Source: Betaproteobacteria bacterium (GTDB taxonomy: Bacteria; Pseudomonadota; Gammaproteobacteria; Burkholderiales; Rhodocyclaceae). From it: a stretch of DNA of 64,000 nt. A program made the translations under genes and the position numbers. The notes below the pieces were generated by a model. That model worked only from the letters and a program-made list of their open reading frames with translations, was not told where the DNA came from and made no database searches. The stretch is from the NCBI GenBank assembly GCA_016709965.1, contig JADJLT010000006.1:868001-932000 (forward strand), given 5' to 3'. This document shows, in pieces, positions 54,917 through 63,700 of this stretch; position 1 is the first letter of the stretch, and every line of letters starts with the position of its first letter.

Positions 54917-55198
54917 TATTGGGGATTCACGTCGTGGTCATGGGCAGGCATTCTGGAGACTGCCATCTCCTCAGGAAAGCATGCGGTTCAACTTGATACT
55001 CAACAAATTTGACCCAATGGGCCAATAATGGCCCTGATATATGCGCCCTTCGCAAAGCTCGTCTGAACTTGCGGGCCATGCGCTGTTCCAATTTGAATAA
55101 CAGAGGGGAGACTGCTGATGATAATCATGCAAGGTCGGGATGCCGTTGCCGGGGATTGGTCAGTCAATCGGTTGGGCGTCTCGTAATTCCCAGGCACC
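54917..55198. other. 282-bp gap with no gene seen
   Basis: Between the right acnB repeat and the TIR gene. No family-like frame or clear hairpin was recognised; it must hold the promoter of the TIR-CHASE2/FecR pair. Confidence 0.5.
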
Positions 55199-56893
55199 AT
55201 GCCGAATATCTTTATCAGCTATCGGCGCGAGGATAGCTCCGCGACGGCACAAATTCTCCATGACCAGCTGTCCACGTGGTTTGTGCGGGACAAGGTTTTT
55301 TTCGATTTGCAGGATATCGCGCTGGGCGATGATTGGAAAAAGCTGCTGACGGAACGCTTGGCCGAGTACGACATCGTGCTGGTCGTCATCGGCCCCGCCT
55401 GGCTAACTATACTTGGAGAGCGGGAGGCGAGCGGCGCCAACGATTTCGTCCGCTGGGAGATTGCTGAGGCGCTGCGCCAGAAAAAGCGGGTGATTCCGGT
55501 GCTTGTCGACGGTGCCACCTTGCCCGCGCCGGAGCAGTTGCCATCCGATATAACCGCACTCGGACGACTGCAGTTCGAGACGTTGCATCGCGATACCCGT
55601 GATCGCGATATTGCCGCGCTGGCCGCCGCGCTGGAAGGTGGCGGGCTGGTTGATTTTGTTCGTCGGCTCAAGCAGGTGCTGCGCCTCGGCAAGGCTGGCG
55701 TCGGGGTTGCCGCCGTCGTCTGTGCGATGGTGCTTTCATTTGCCTGGATCAATCTGTTCGATCTGCTCGGGCTGGATACGCGCAGTGCGAGTTTCACTAT
55801 GCTGTTGGGTGATGTGCTCTTCGAGCCGGTTATTTCCGATCGCCTCCTGCTCGTGGCGATTACCCCGCGCGACGATGAAGTGACGCGTCTTTCGAGCACA
55901 CGCCGCAGTGACTATGCGCGACTGATTGCCGTTGCCAGCGTGAGCAAGGCCGAGGCAATTGCCTTTGACATCACGACCGAACAGGCGAGCAGTCACGATG
56001 CGGATCTCATCGACGCGGTGCGGGCGGCGCGTCGAAATGGTACGCGTGTCGTCTTTGGCTTCAAGTCGCTGACGCCCGGGGGTGATCCGGTGGCCTTGCC
56101 GGGGCTGGCTGAAGTGGGTGCTCGGCTCGGCCTGACCTGCATTGGCCAGAAACTCGATAACGCGGTACTCGGCACGCTGGCCATGGGCATTGGCAACCGT
56201 ATGTACGGATCGTTTCCGCTGCACGCCGTTGCCGACGTGACGAGCATGGCGCCGATCCCGAGCAGTGACCTGAGGCTGCTGGTGCGCGGTGCCGGCAGTG
56301 AATCCAATGTTCCGTTTTCGCTGCGTGAAGTCGCCAGCCGTACCGATCGTGATTGTCCAGCGCGCCCGCCGGGCGCCGACATGGCGCGCCTGATCTTTCC
56401 GGTATCGCACCGTGAGCGTTGGCGCGACCCGGTGCGGCGATTTGACGCTGACCTACTGCTGGCTGAGCCGCTAGCGCCCGACAGTTGGCGTGGCAAGATC
56501 GTCCTGGTCGGCGTCACGCATCCGCTGGATGTCCTGCAAACGCGGCTCGATCGCGTGGGGCCGTTGCGCTATGGCTTCGAGTTTCAGGCCGATGCGGTCA
56601 ATGGCTTGCTGACCAATGCCATCGTCAGGCCAGTCGGCTTTCTCGCCCAATGGTTGCTCTCGCTGTTGATGGTGCTGCTCGCCATCGCCTATCGCCTGTG
56701 GCGGGTTGGCAAATCGCGGCGGCTCGATGTCGCTGTCCTGCCGCTGACCGTCGTAGCCTACGTGGGTATCACAGTCTTGCTGTACGCCAGGTTCGGGCTA
56801 CTGGTCGACAGTCTTTATCATATTGCCGCCTTCACGATAACGTGGTGGGTTCTGGCGGCGCTGGAGAAGAGGTGGTCCCATGCTGCAACGTAA
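55199..56893 (+). CDS. TIR-domain membrane protein with CHASE2 sensor
   Basis: 564 residues. TIR domain ~1-140: MPNIFISYRREDSSATA, VLVVIGPAW and FVRWEIAEALRQKKRVIPVL, with the Glu of RWEIAEAL at the usual catalytic position. TM1 ~165-188. CHASE2 extracellular sensor ~195-455 (LLGDVLFEPVISDRLLLVAI, AIAFDITTEQAS, GKIVLVGVTHPLD, GFEFQADAVNGLLTNAI). Three C-terminal membrane helices. The plan is a cytoplasmic TIR joined to a periplasmic sensor, so it might respond to an outside signal (inference). Weak ribosome site. Overlaps the FecR gene by 14 bp. Confidence 0.88.
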   Translation: MPNIFISYRREDSSATAQILHDQLSTWFVRDKVFFDLQDIALGDDWKKLLTERLAEYDIVLVVIGPAWLTILGEREASGANDFVRWEIAEALRQKKRVIPVLVDGATLPAPEQLPSDITALGRLQFETLHRDTRDRDIAALAAALEGGGLVDFVRRLKQVLRLGKAGVGVAAVVCAMVLSFAWINLFDLLGLDTRSASFTMLLGDVLFEPVISDRLLLVAITPRDDEVTRLSSTRRSDYARLIAVASVSKAEAIAFDITTEQASSHDADLIDAVRAARRNGTRVVFGFKSLTPGGDPVALPGLAEVGARLGLTCIGQKLDNAVLGTLAMGIGNRMYGSFPLHAVADVTSMAPIPSSDLRLLVRGAGSESNVPFSLREVASRTDRDCPARPPGADMARLIFPVSHRERWRDPVRRFDADLLLAEPLAPDSWRGKIVLVGVTHPLDVLQTRLDRVGPLRYGFEFQADAVNGLLTNAIVRPVGFLAQWLLSLLMVLLAIAYRLWRVGKSRRLDVAVLPLTVVAYVGITVLLYARFGLLVDSLYHIAAFTITWWVLAALEKRWSHAAT

Positions 56894-57677
56894 GTGGTGT
56901 GCATTCACAGCCAGAATGTTTCTTACGCTCTCGGTCATCGCGCTCAGCGCAGGTTGTGCCGGCGTCTCGCTCAGCATCGGACCATTAGGTCTGACGGGTT
57001 CGGCACCGCGGACGGGCTCGGTACTTTATGCTGACCCGGGCGTTATCGTCACGCGAAGTGGGCACGGTGTTATCTATTACGAACCCGGGATGGAGGTCAT
57101 TACTGGCGACACTATTGAAACAGCCAATGGCCAGGCAGTCATTGATTATGAGGACGGCAGTGTGGTCGTTCTCAACCGTGCGACACGCGTCCGACTCGGT
57201 TCGATCAGCCTGTTTTTTGGCGAAATCTTCGCCCGCATCAAGAGCATTGCGACCCGGGGTGGCGGGCAAGTGCTCACCGATGAACTATCGGCGTCGGTTG
57301 AAGGGACAGAATATGGTGTCCGCCGCGAACTTCCTTCCGGCAGCAATGCGCCTGGCAATGTGAGCGTCTTTGTACGGGAAGGGCACGTGCTATGCGCGCC
57401 CGGCGGGCGGGCCAAGTGGTCGCCGGTCAGGCTGACCGAGAACCAGTCACTTGCGGTAGCCGGCTATCGCGCGCCAGCGGGGGTGCGCCCGGTTGACGCA
57501 GGTGCGCTCTCGCGTTGGGCTGACCAAGCCGAGCAGCGCCTGCGGCAAGCCAGAACGCCGCCGATGCAACCCGGTCTGGCGCCGTTTGACATGAATCCGC
57601 TGACGCCTATCGATCCGTATCCACAGGTTCCCGCCAATCCGAAGCCAAGGGCGCCGAACGATAGAATTCGCGGATAA
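56880..57677 (+). CDS. FecR-domain lipoprotein
   Basis: 265 residues. Signal and lipobox in LSVIALSAGCAG. FecR domain: MEVITGDTIETANGQAVIDY, DGSVVVLNRATRVRLG and LSASVEGTEYGVRRE. Pro-rich C-terminus. FecR plus CHASE2 proteins are a common pair of surface sensors, so it likely works with the upstream TIR protein, whose gene it overlaps. Confidence 0.88.
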   Translation: MLQRKWCAFTARMFLTLSVIALSAGCAGVSLSIGPLGLTGSAPRTGSVLYADPGVIVTRSGHGVIYYEPGMEVITGDTIETANGQAVIDYEDGSVVVLNRATRVRLGSISLFFGEIFARIKSIATRGGGQVLTDELSASVEGTEYGVRRELPSGSNAPGNVSVFVREGHVLCAPGGRAKWSPVRLTENQSLAVAGYRAPAGVRPVDAGALSRWADQAEQRLRQARTPPMQPGLAPFDMNPLTPIDPYPQVPANPKPRAPNDRIRG

Positions 57678-57683
57678 ACAAGC

Positions 57684-57729
57684 GCCCTGCCGGCTAGCGT
57701 CGATATAGAAAAACACAAGCCGGCAGGGC
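57684..57729. terminator. Inverted repeat, possible terminator
   Basis: Arms GCCCTGCCGGCT and AGCCGGCAGGGC, perfect over 12 bp, with a 22-base loop. It sits between the convergent ends of the FecR and metalloprotease genes. No long T-tract, so terminator function is uncertain. Confidence 0.5.
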
Positions 57730-57759
57730 TGTAGCGTGAAAGTATGCTGAAGCGATCGG

Positions 57760-58788
57760 CTATTTTGTCCGCCGAACACGAATCGTATAAGCACCCTTGC
57801 CGCCGTCCCGGTTGTAATGCCTGACCTGGGCGTAGTAGAGCCCCGGTACAAGGCTGGCCGAAATGCGTGCGTTGGAACCCGTGCCGCTGTCGTCGTCTTC
57901 GGCGATTATGTTGGTCTGGCTATTTGGGCCAAACAGACGCATCACCACGTCAGTCGGTCCCTGGGTGTCAATGATGTGGGTGCCGCTGCTAACCACCGTG
58001 AACTTGTACAAATCTTCCTCACCGGGTTGGCCGATCTCGCCTGCTGTACGCCGTGCGGCGTTCACCTTGAGTTCAACCGCGTCCACCACTGTCGGTGCGG
58101 TTTTCGGGTAGGCCTCGGCGCTGGCAATGTAGGCCTTGTCCACGGCTGACAAGACATCGTTGGCATGGGTGCCAACCCCGCTTTTGACCCAACTGCCGGG
58201 GAAGAAATACAGCATGATCGAATCCGGATCGAAAGCTGTGCCCTTGATCTGATTGACGGTGTATTTGTTCAGCACATTGTGGCGGATGGTGGCTTCGTTC
58301 CAGTTGTTGGGCGGCCCGGAGAGGCTCTTGATGACCGCGGCTTCATTCCACTCGATGCCGCCTGCCGGATTCTGGTGTTCGTGCGCCAGCCCGATGGCAT
58401 GGCCAAATTCGTGGGCGGCGGTGCCGCCATCCATGAACCCCAGGTTCATGGTCGGCTGATTCAATGGAATGCCGCGGTTATCAGTGCCGATATAGGACCA
58501 AGCACCGTCGTTGGGGTCGAAGGCAATGCGAATCTCGGCATCAGGTGCGCCGTTGAAATCGAAATGCAGGTTGGCAAAGGCAGTCCACCACAAGGCCTGT
58601 TCCTTTGCCTTTGCCTGCTGTGCAGGGGTGCCCGCCAGAAAGCGGACGCGCAAGGTGCTGCCATTCATCCACAGCTTGCCGATGGGCATAATGGCACGGG
58701 TGCTTCCGCCACGCCGCACCGTAGACTGAAAGCGCATCTGGTCGTTCGGCAGGAGACGGTCGGTACAGAATTTTTCAATTTTTTCCAT
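57760..58788 (-). CDS. Zinc metalloprotease (metzincin, astacin/matrixin-like) with C-terminal PPC domain
   Basis: 342 residues. Zinc motif GTAAHEFGHAIGLAHEHQNP and Met-turn DSIMLYFFP, as in metzincins. Residues ~245-340 resemble a prepeptidase C-terminal domain (GEEDLYKFTVVSSGTHIIDT, GLYYAQVRHYN). No signal peptide is seen at the N-terminus (MEKIEKFCTDRLLPN), which is unusual for this family. GGAGAG precedes the ATG. Confidence 0.88.
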   Translation of the reverse strand: MEKIEKFCTDRLLPNDQMRFQSTVRRGGSTRAIMPIGKLWMNGSTLRVRFLAGTPAQQAKAKEQALWWTAFANLHFDFNGAPDAEIRIAFDPNDGAWSYIGTDNRGIPLNQPTMNLGFMDGGTAAHEFGHAIGLAHEHQNPAGGIEWNEAAVIKSLSGPPNNWNEATIRHNVLNKYTVNQIKGTAFDPDSIMLYFFPGSWVKSGVGTHANDVLSAVDKAYIASAEAYPKTAPTVVDAVELKVNAARRTAGEIGQPGEEDLYKFTVVSSGTHIIDTQGPTDVVMRLFGPNSQTNIIAEDDDSGTGSNARISASLVPGLYYAQVRHYNRDGGKGAYTIRVRRTK

Positions 58789-59089
58789 GATGCTCTCCGA
58801 GTAAGTGATGCCGGGTGGGCGGATCGCCGCAAATCACGCACTGCACTTGAAGCCAATGAATCAACAGGGATAAAAACTGAAATGCCTTTTTGAAAGTGTA
58901 GCAAGCGGTTGCCAGCATTCAAGGCACGATTGCCATCGTCCGGGGCGGGAGAAATACAATCTCTTTAGCGTCTTGAGGTTGTGCAGAATGGCGAAAATGG
59001 GCCTGATGAAAATTTGGATTTCGGCCGATTTTTCCGGTTGACCGTGGACGCGCGGCAATACTCCCGAATCACCGGGAGCATTGCTGAAT
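58789..59089. other. 301-bp gap with one dispersed motif
   Basis: Between the metalloprotease start and the isochorismatase end. Only copy 13 of the dispersed motif is recognisable; the metalloprotease promoter must lie here. Confidence 0.5.
59005..59047 (-). repeat. Dispersed motif, copy 13
   Basis: The minus strand reads TCCACGGTCAACCGGAAAAA then TCGGCCGAAATCCAAATTTT. It lies 43 bp past the isochorismatase stop, in that gene's orientation. Confidence 0.8.
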
Positions 59090-59686
59090 TTAGCCCAGGC
59101 TGGCCGTATTCGGGGTGACGACGGCAAAGAGGTCCGAGAGGGCGGCGAGGCTGGCTTGCTGCAAGGCGGCTGCTGACACGACCTGGCCATCGATGCCCGG
59201 CAGATCGCGTGTGGCGGTTGCGGCAGCCACTACCGTCGGCGTAAAGCCAAGGTTGAACGCGCCACGGGTCGTTGAATTGACGCACATGTGGGTCATGAAA
59301 CCAGCGAAAATCACGTTGTTGCGGCCGGCGGCCTTGAGTTGTGCTTCCAGGTCAGTGCCGACAAAGGAGTTCGGGTAATTCTTGACGATGACCGGCTCGC
59401 CGGGGGCCGGGGCGACCTTGTCGGCGATGGCACCAATCGGCTGGCTGATATCGTAAGGGCTACCAGGGCCGGCATCATGTTGGATATGAAACACCGGGAC
59501 GCCGAGCTTGCGGGCTGCGGCAAGCAGGCGTGATGCTTCGTCGAGCGCAGCTTCAACGCCGCTGAGTGCCATGATGCCTTCGCGATAGGTGTTCTGGCAG
59601 TCGATCAGGACAAGGGCCGAATCGGCCAGGGCCGGCGGCGTATCGGGTAGTCCGACGATATTGCGCAAGGTAGTGGGTTTGGTCAT
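59090..59686 (-). CDS. Isochorismatase-family cysteine hydrolase
   Basis: 198 residues from the ATG at 59686 (AGGAGAC site). Catalytic triad candidates: Asp in VLIDCQNTY, Lys in VKNYPNSF, Cys in AGFMTHMCVNSTTRGA. This plan fits nicotinamidase/amidase-like enzymes; the substrate is not known. Divergent from the LysR gene. Confidence 0.9.
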   Translation of the reverse strand: MTKPTTLRNIVGLPDTPPALADSALVLIDCQNTYREGIMALSGVEAALDEASRLLAAARKLGVPVFHIQHDAGPGSPYDISQPIGAIADKVAPAPGEPVIVKNYPNSFVGTDLEAQLKAAGRNNVIFAGFMTHMCVNSTTRGAFNLGFTPTVVAAATATRDLPGIDGQVVSAAALQQASLAALSDLFAVVTPNTASLG

Positions 59687-59747
59687 GATGCTGTCTCCTG
59701 TTTGGTTTGAGTGTGACGGAGGATACGGCGCATGCTGGATTTGTGGA

Positions 59748-60653
59748 ATGAATAAACTTGCATCCCCCACGGGAAATTTTGCCTCGGTGCCGGATTGGGA
59801 TGACGTGCGTTACGCCGTAGTGCTGGCACGCTGCGGTTCGCTGGCCGCCGCTGCTCGCCAACTGGCGGTGGATCAGACGACGGTTTCCCGGCGCTTGCGA
59901 GTCCTTGAAGCCTGCATGGGGACGCCGCTCTTCGAGCGGATGAAAGGGCTGCTGACACCGACCCCGGCCGGACGCATCCTGCTCGAGCGCGGTGAGCGCA
60001 TGGAGCAAGAAATGGCCGCCATTTGTCATCTGGCCACGGACAGCCAGGCCATGGTGCAAGGAGTGATCCGCATCACCGCAGTTGACGCGCTGGTATCTCA
60101 TTATCTGGCTCGGCATCTGGCCGAATTGCGCGGGCTTTATCCCGACTTGTCGGTGGAGCTCATAGCCAGTAGCAAGAGGCTCGACCTCAACCGCCGCGAG
60201 GCGGATATCGCCATCCGTCTGGCCCGCCCGCTCGAAGGCGATCTCGTCGTGCGCTGCCTCGGCAAGCTGGCCTACAGCATCTATGGTCCACGCGACCAGA
60301 TTGCGCCGGCTGCCTGGACAGATGTGCCGTGGGTGGCCTACGAGCATTCGCTGGATCAGGTGCCGGAGATGCTCTGGTTGGCGGAAAATGCTGGCTTCCA
60401 GCGCGTCACCTTCCGTTGCAACAACATGGACGCGCTAGCCACTGCGGTGGCCGACGGGCTGGGGTTGGGCATCCTGCCCCGATTTCTCGGCGACCGGCAT
60501 TCGTCGATCCGCTGCCTGTCTGGAGACGTGCCGATATTGAATCGGGAAATGTGGCTGGTAGTACCCACGGGCTTGCGAGATATTCCCCGCGTTCGTGCGG
60601 TCAGCGAATGGCTGGTACAACGATTTGCAGCTGACGCGACCTCGTTTTTCTGA
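59748..60653 (+). CDS. LysR-family transcriptional regulator
   Basis: 301 residues from the ATG at 59748. Winged helix with GSLAAAARQLAVDQTTVSRRLRVLEACMG (in parts) and a substrate domain (GVIRITAVDALVSHYLARHL, DLVVRCLGKLAYSIYGP). Divergent from the isochorismatase gene across 61 bp, so likely its regulator. Confidence 0.9.
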   Translation: MNKLASPTGNFASVPDWDDVRYAVVLARCGSLAAAARQLAVDQTTVSRRLRVLEACMGTPLFERMKGLLTPTPAGRILLERGERMEQEMAAICHLATDSQAMVQGVIRITAVDALVSHYLARHLAELRGLYPDLSVELIASSKRLDLNRREADIAIRLARPLEGDLVVRCLGKLAYSIYGPRDQIAPAAWTDVPWVAYEHSLDQVPEMLWLAENAGFQRVTFRCNNMDALATAVADGLGLGILPRFLGDRHSSIRCLSGDVPILNREMWLVVPTGLRDIPRVRAVSEWLVQRFAADATSFF

Positions 60654-60773
60654 GCTGCTACCGTAGGCGTGTCAGCCGCCCGGGATCCTCGCCAGGAAGC
60701 GGTCGAGCTGCTTGGCAAAGGCCTGGCGCTCGGCTTGGCTGAAGGCCGCGGTGTGTTTTCGCTTCCCGGCGGC

Positions 60774-63700
60774 TTATTGCTCGTTAACGTGGGCAGGTTC
60801 TGGCCGGCGATTCGCCCGAATCAGTTTGGCGGCCTCGTAGAGATCGGCTAAGCCCAGCGGCGAGACATGGAAAGTCTTGTCGCGGCAGGCGGTGGCCAGG
60901 CGCTTTCCATCCCGAGTGAAATCAACATCGTTAACCGCGCTGCTGTGCACGGTGATCGTCTTTTCCAGGGCCAGGTTGTCGGCATCGAGCATGCGCACGC
61001 CACCATCACTGCAGGCAACTGCCAGTTGCTGGCTGTCGGCAGTAAATTTGAGCGCGGAGCAGAAGGCGCGGCTGCCCTCGGCGATGGTTGCGATTGCCGG
61101 CTCCGGCGTGGTGGGGTTGCCAGCTTCCTGCGCTTGTTTGAAGGCATCGACCGGCCACTGCATGACGTTGTGTCCAACCACCGTGGCGACCCGCTGACCA
61201 TCCGGGCTGAAGGCGATGTCAGCCAGGCGTATTCCGCGCACCCGCAGTTTTTCGGGCATGGCGATTGTGCCGAGCAGTTGGCCGGCAAAATCCCACAGGC
61301 GCAGCTTGCCGTCATAGCCGCTGGTGGCCCATTGTTCACGGGTGGGGTGGAAGGCGAGCGCGGAGATCTGGTCGTGGTTCTCACTATGCGAAACCATGAT
61401 GGCTGGAATGTCGGCGGTGGCCAGATCGGTCTCGGGCAGCTCGTAGAGCCAGGCCTTGCCATCCGCACCGCCGCTTGCCATGCGGCGACCGGTGGGACTG
61501 AAGGCGACATCGCGCAACTGGTCGACGTGTTTCTGGATACGTCGGATTTCCTTGCCGGTGTCGGTATCCCAGAGGATGAGGAGCTTGTCGAGGCCGGCGG
61601 TGGCCAGAATTTTTCCGGTGCTGTCGAAGGCGGCTCGGTAGACCTGGTCGCCGTGGCCGGTCAGCAAGAAGCGCTGGCGCGGAATATCGGTCGACACGTC
61701 CCAGACGCGCGCCGTCCGGTCGGCACTGACGGTTGCGAGTAGCGTCCCCTGCGCATTGAAGGCCAAGCTGTTGATGCTGTTGGCGTGGCCGTCGATATTC
61801 CAGTATTTGACGGTACCGTCGCGCGAGGCGGTGGCGACGTGATGGCCATCTGGATGAAAGCGTGCCGCTTCAACATAATTGCTATGGCCGGCAAGCGTCA
61901 GGATGTTTTCACCCGTTTCGGCGTCCCAGACCTTGGCAGTGAAGTCACCACTGCCGCTGGCCAGGCGACTCCCGTCCTGGCTGGCGTCAAGACCACGCAC
62001 GCGGTCGCCGTGGCCGGCCAGAACACGGGTGCTCCACGAAGCAATGGCCGGTTTGGTTTTACCTGCCGCGAGTCGCGCCAGCAGCTCGGGCAGGGTTTCG
62101 CCGACCGGTTGCCAGACGCGTACCCAGCTGTCGCGGCTGCCGGTGATCAGCGATTTTCCATCGGGGGTGAACTTGATCGCATCGGTCGCTTCTTCTAGCG
62201 GCAGTTCCAGCCTTTCGCCACTGGCAATCACGCGGATGCTTGCCATGTGGCGTAGCCCATCGTTGCCGGAGAGCACGGCGCTGCTGGCAATGCAGCAGCC
62301 ATCCGGGCTGAAGGTGAGACCCATCAGCCAGCTGCCATTAACACTGTAGGTTGCCTTCGGGCGGGCAACGCCCTGGGGGCCATCGATCGTCCAGATCTTG
62401 ATGACGCGTCCCTCGCCACGGTCGTCGCCTCTGCCGGCAGTGGCTAGCAGGCGTCCATCGCGGCTGATGTCCATGGCGCTGAATATCTTGCTGCCCTGGG
62501 GAAAGCTGCGAAGCGGCTTTTCCGGCTTGTCGAGCGACCAGAGATAAGCCGTGTCGCCGGCAACGCTGATCAGGTGTCGACTATCGGGTAGAAAAATTAC
62601 CCGCCGAACCCATTCGTCGTGCTGCAGTGCCGCCTGTGCCGGTACCGGGCGTGTGTCGTCCAGCTGCCAGATCGTCACCTTGCGTTCGCGGTCTGCCACG
62701 GCAAGCAACTTGCCGTCCGGGCTGAAGGACAAATCGGAAACCATGCGCTCCGCTGCTTTGATTGTCCATTCGAGGCGTGTCGTCTGGCCTTGTATCGCTT
62801 GCCGCAAAGCATCTTCAGCAGCCGGACTGGGGGATAGCCCGAAGTGCGTGGCCAGCACCGGCGACAGCCCAAGCGGGACGCGATGTTCGACCGACTCGAG
62901 GGCCAGATCGAGCGCCCGGGCTGCATCGCTGGGCAAGGCGGAGATTGATTCGGCTGCCTTCTGATTAGCTTCTGACAGGCGGCCTTCCCACGAGGCATAG
63001 AGCCAGCCGGCGATGGCAATGCAGGTCATCGTGCCCATGGCGGCCAGCCACTGATGCAAGGATCGGGTTGCGGCCTCCTTGCGGGCCTTCTGGATTTCCA
63101 CCGCCCGTGTCTCGTCGGTGACGAACCGGCGTCGCCAGTCAAGGATGGCAGGGGCCAGTACGTCGTGGAAAATTTCGAAACGCTTGGTTTCAGGATCGTC
63201 GGGAGAGGTAACCGGCCGCAGAATACGGTTGCGGGCATCGGTCAACGCCGCCAGAACCGCCGGAACGTGAGCCTCCAGATCGCCCGCCCAAGTGGTCAGG
63301 TCACTGATGCTGCAGGCAATTTTTGCCCCGCTCGGTGTGACCAGACGGTCGAAGAAACGGGCGCAGACCGCCTGGCTCAGCGCATCAAGCCGGGTCATGG
63401 TCTCGTCGAGATGGTTATGCACAATTTCGTTGGCGCCGTTCAGACGATCCAGGGTTGCGCGTTGCAAGGTCGAGGAGCCGGAACGTCGTTCTTCTTCCCA
63501 CAGGCGAACCATGACCAGCTGCAGGAAGGGGGCCTCGATGCGGCGGTCTTCGGTCTGGCCGGTACCGGCGCCACCATGGCGGGCAACTTGCACCTTGCCG
63601 GTCTGCACTTGATCAAGCAGCGCCTCGACCAAGGCCGGTTCGATCTGCATCGCTTTCTGGTCCGCTGCCTGGCGGGCGTTCCAGACGGTCAGCGGCTGCA

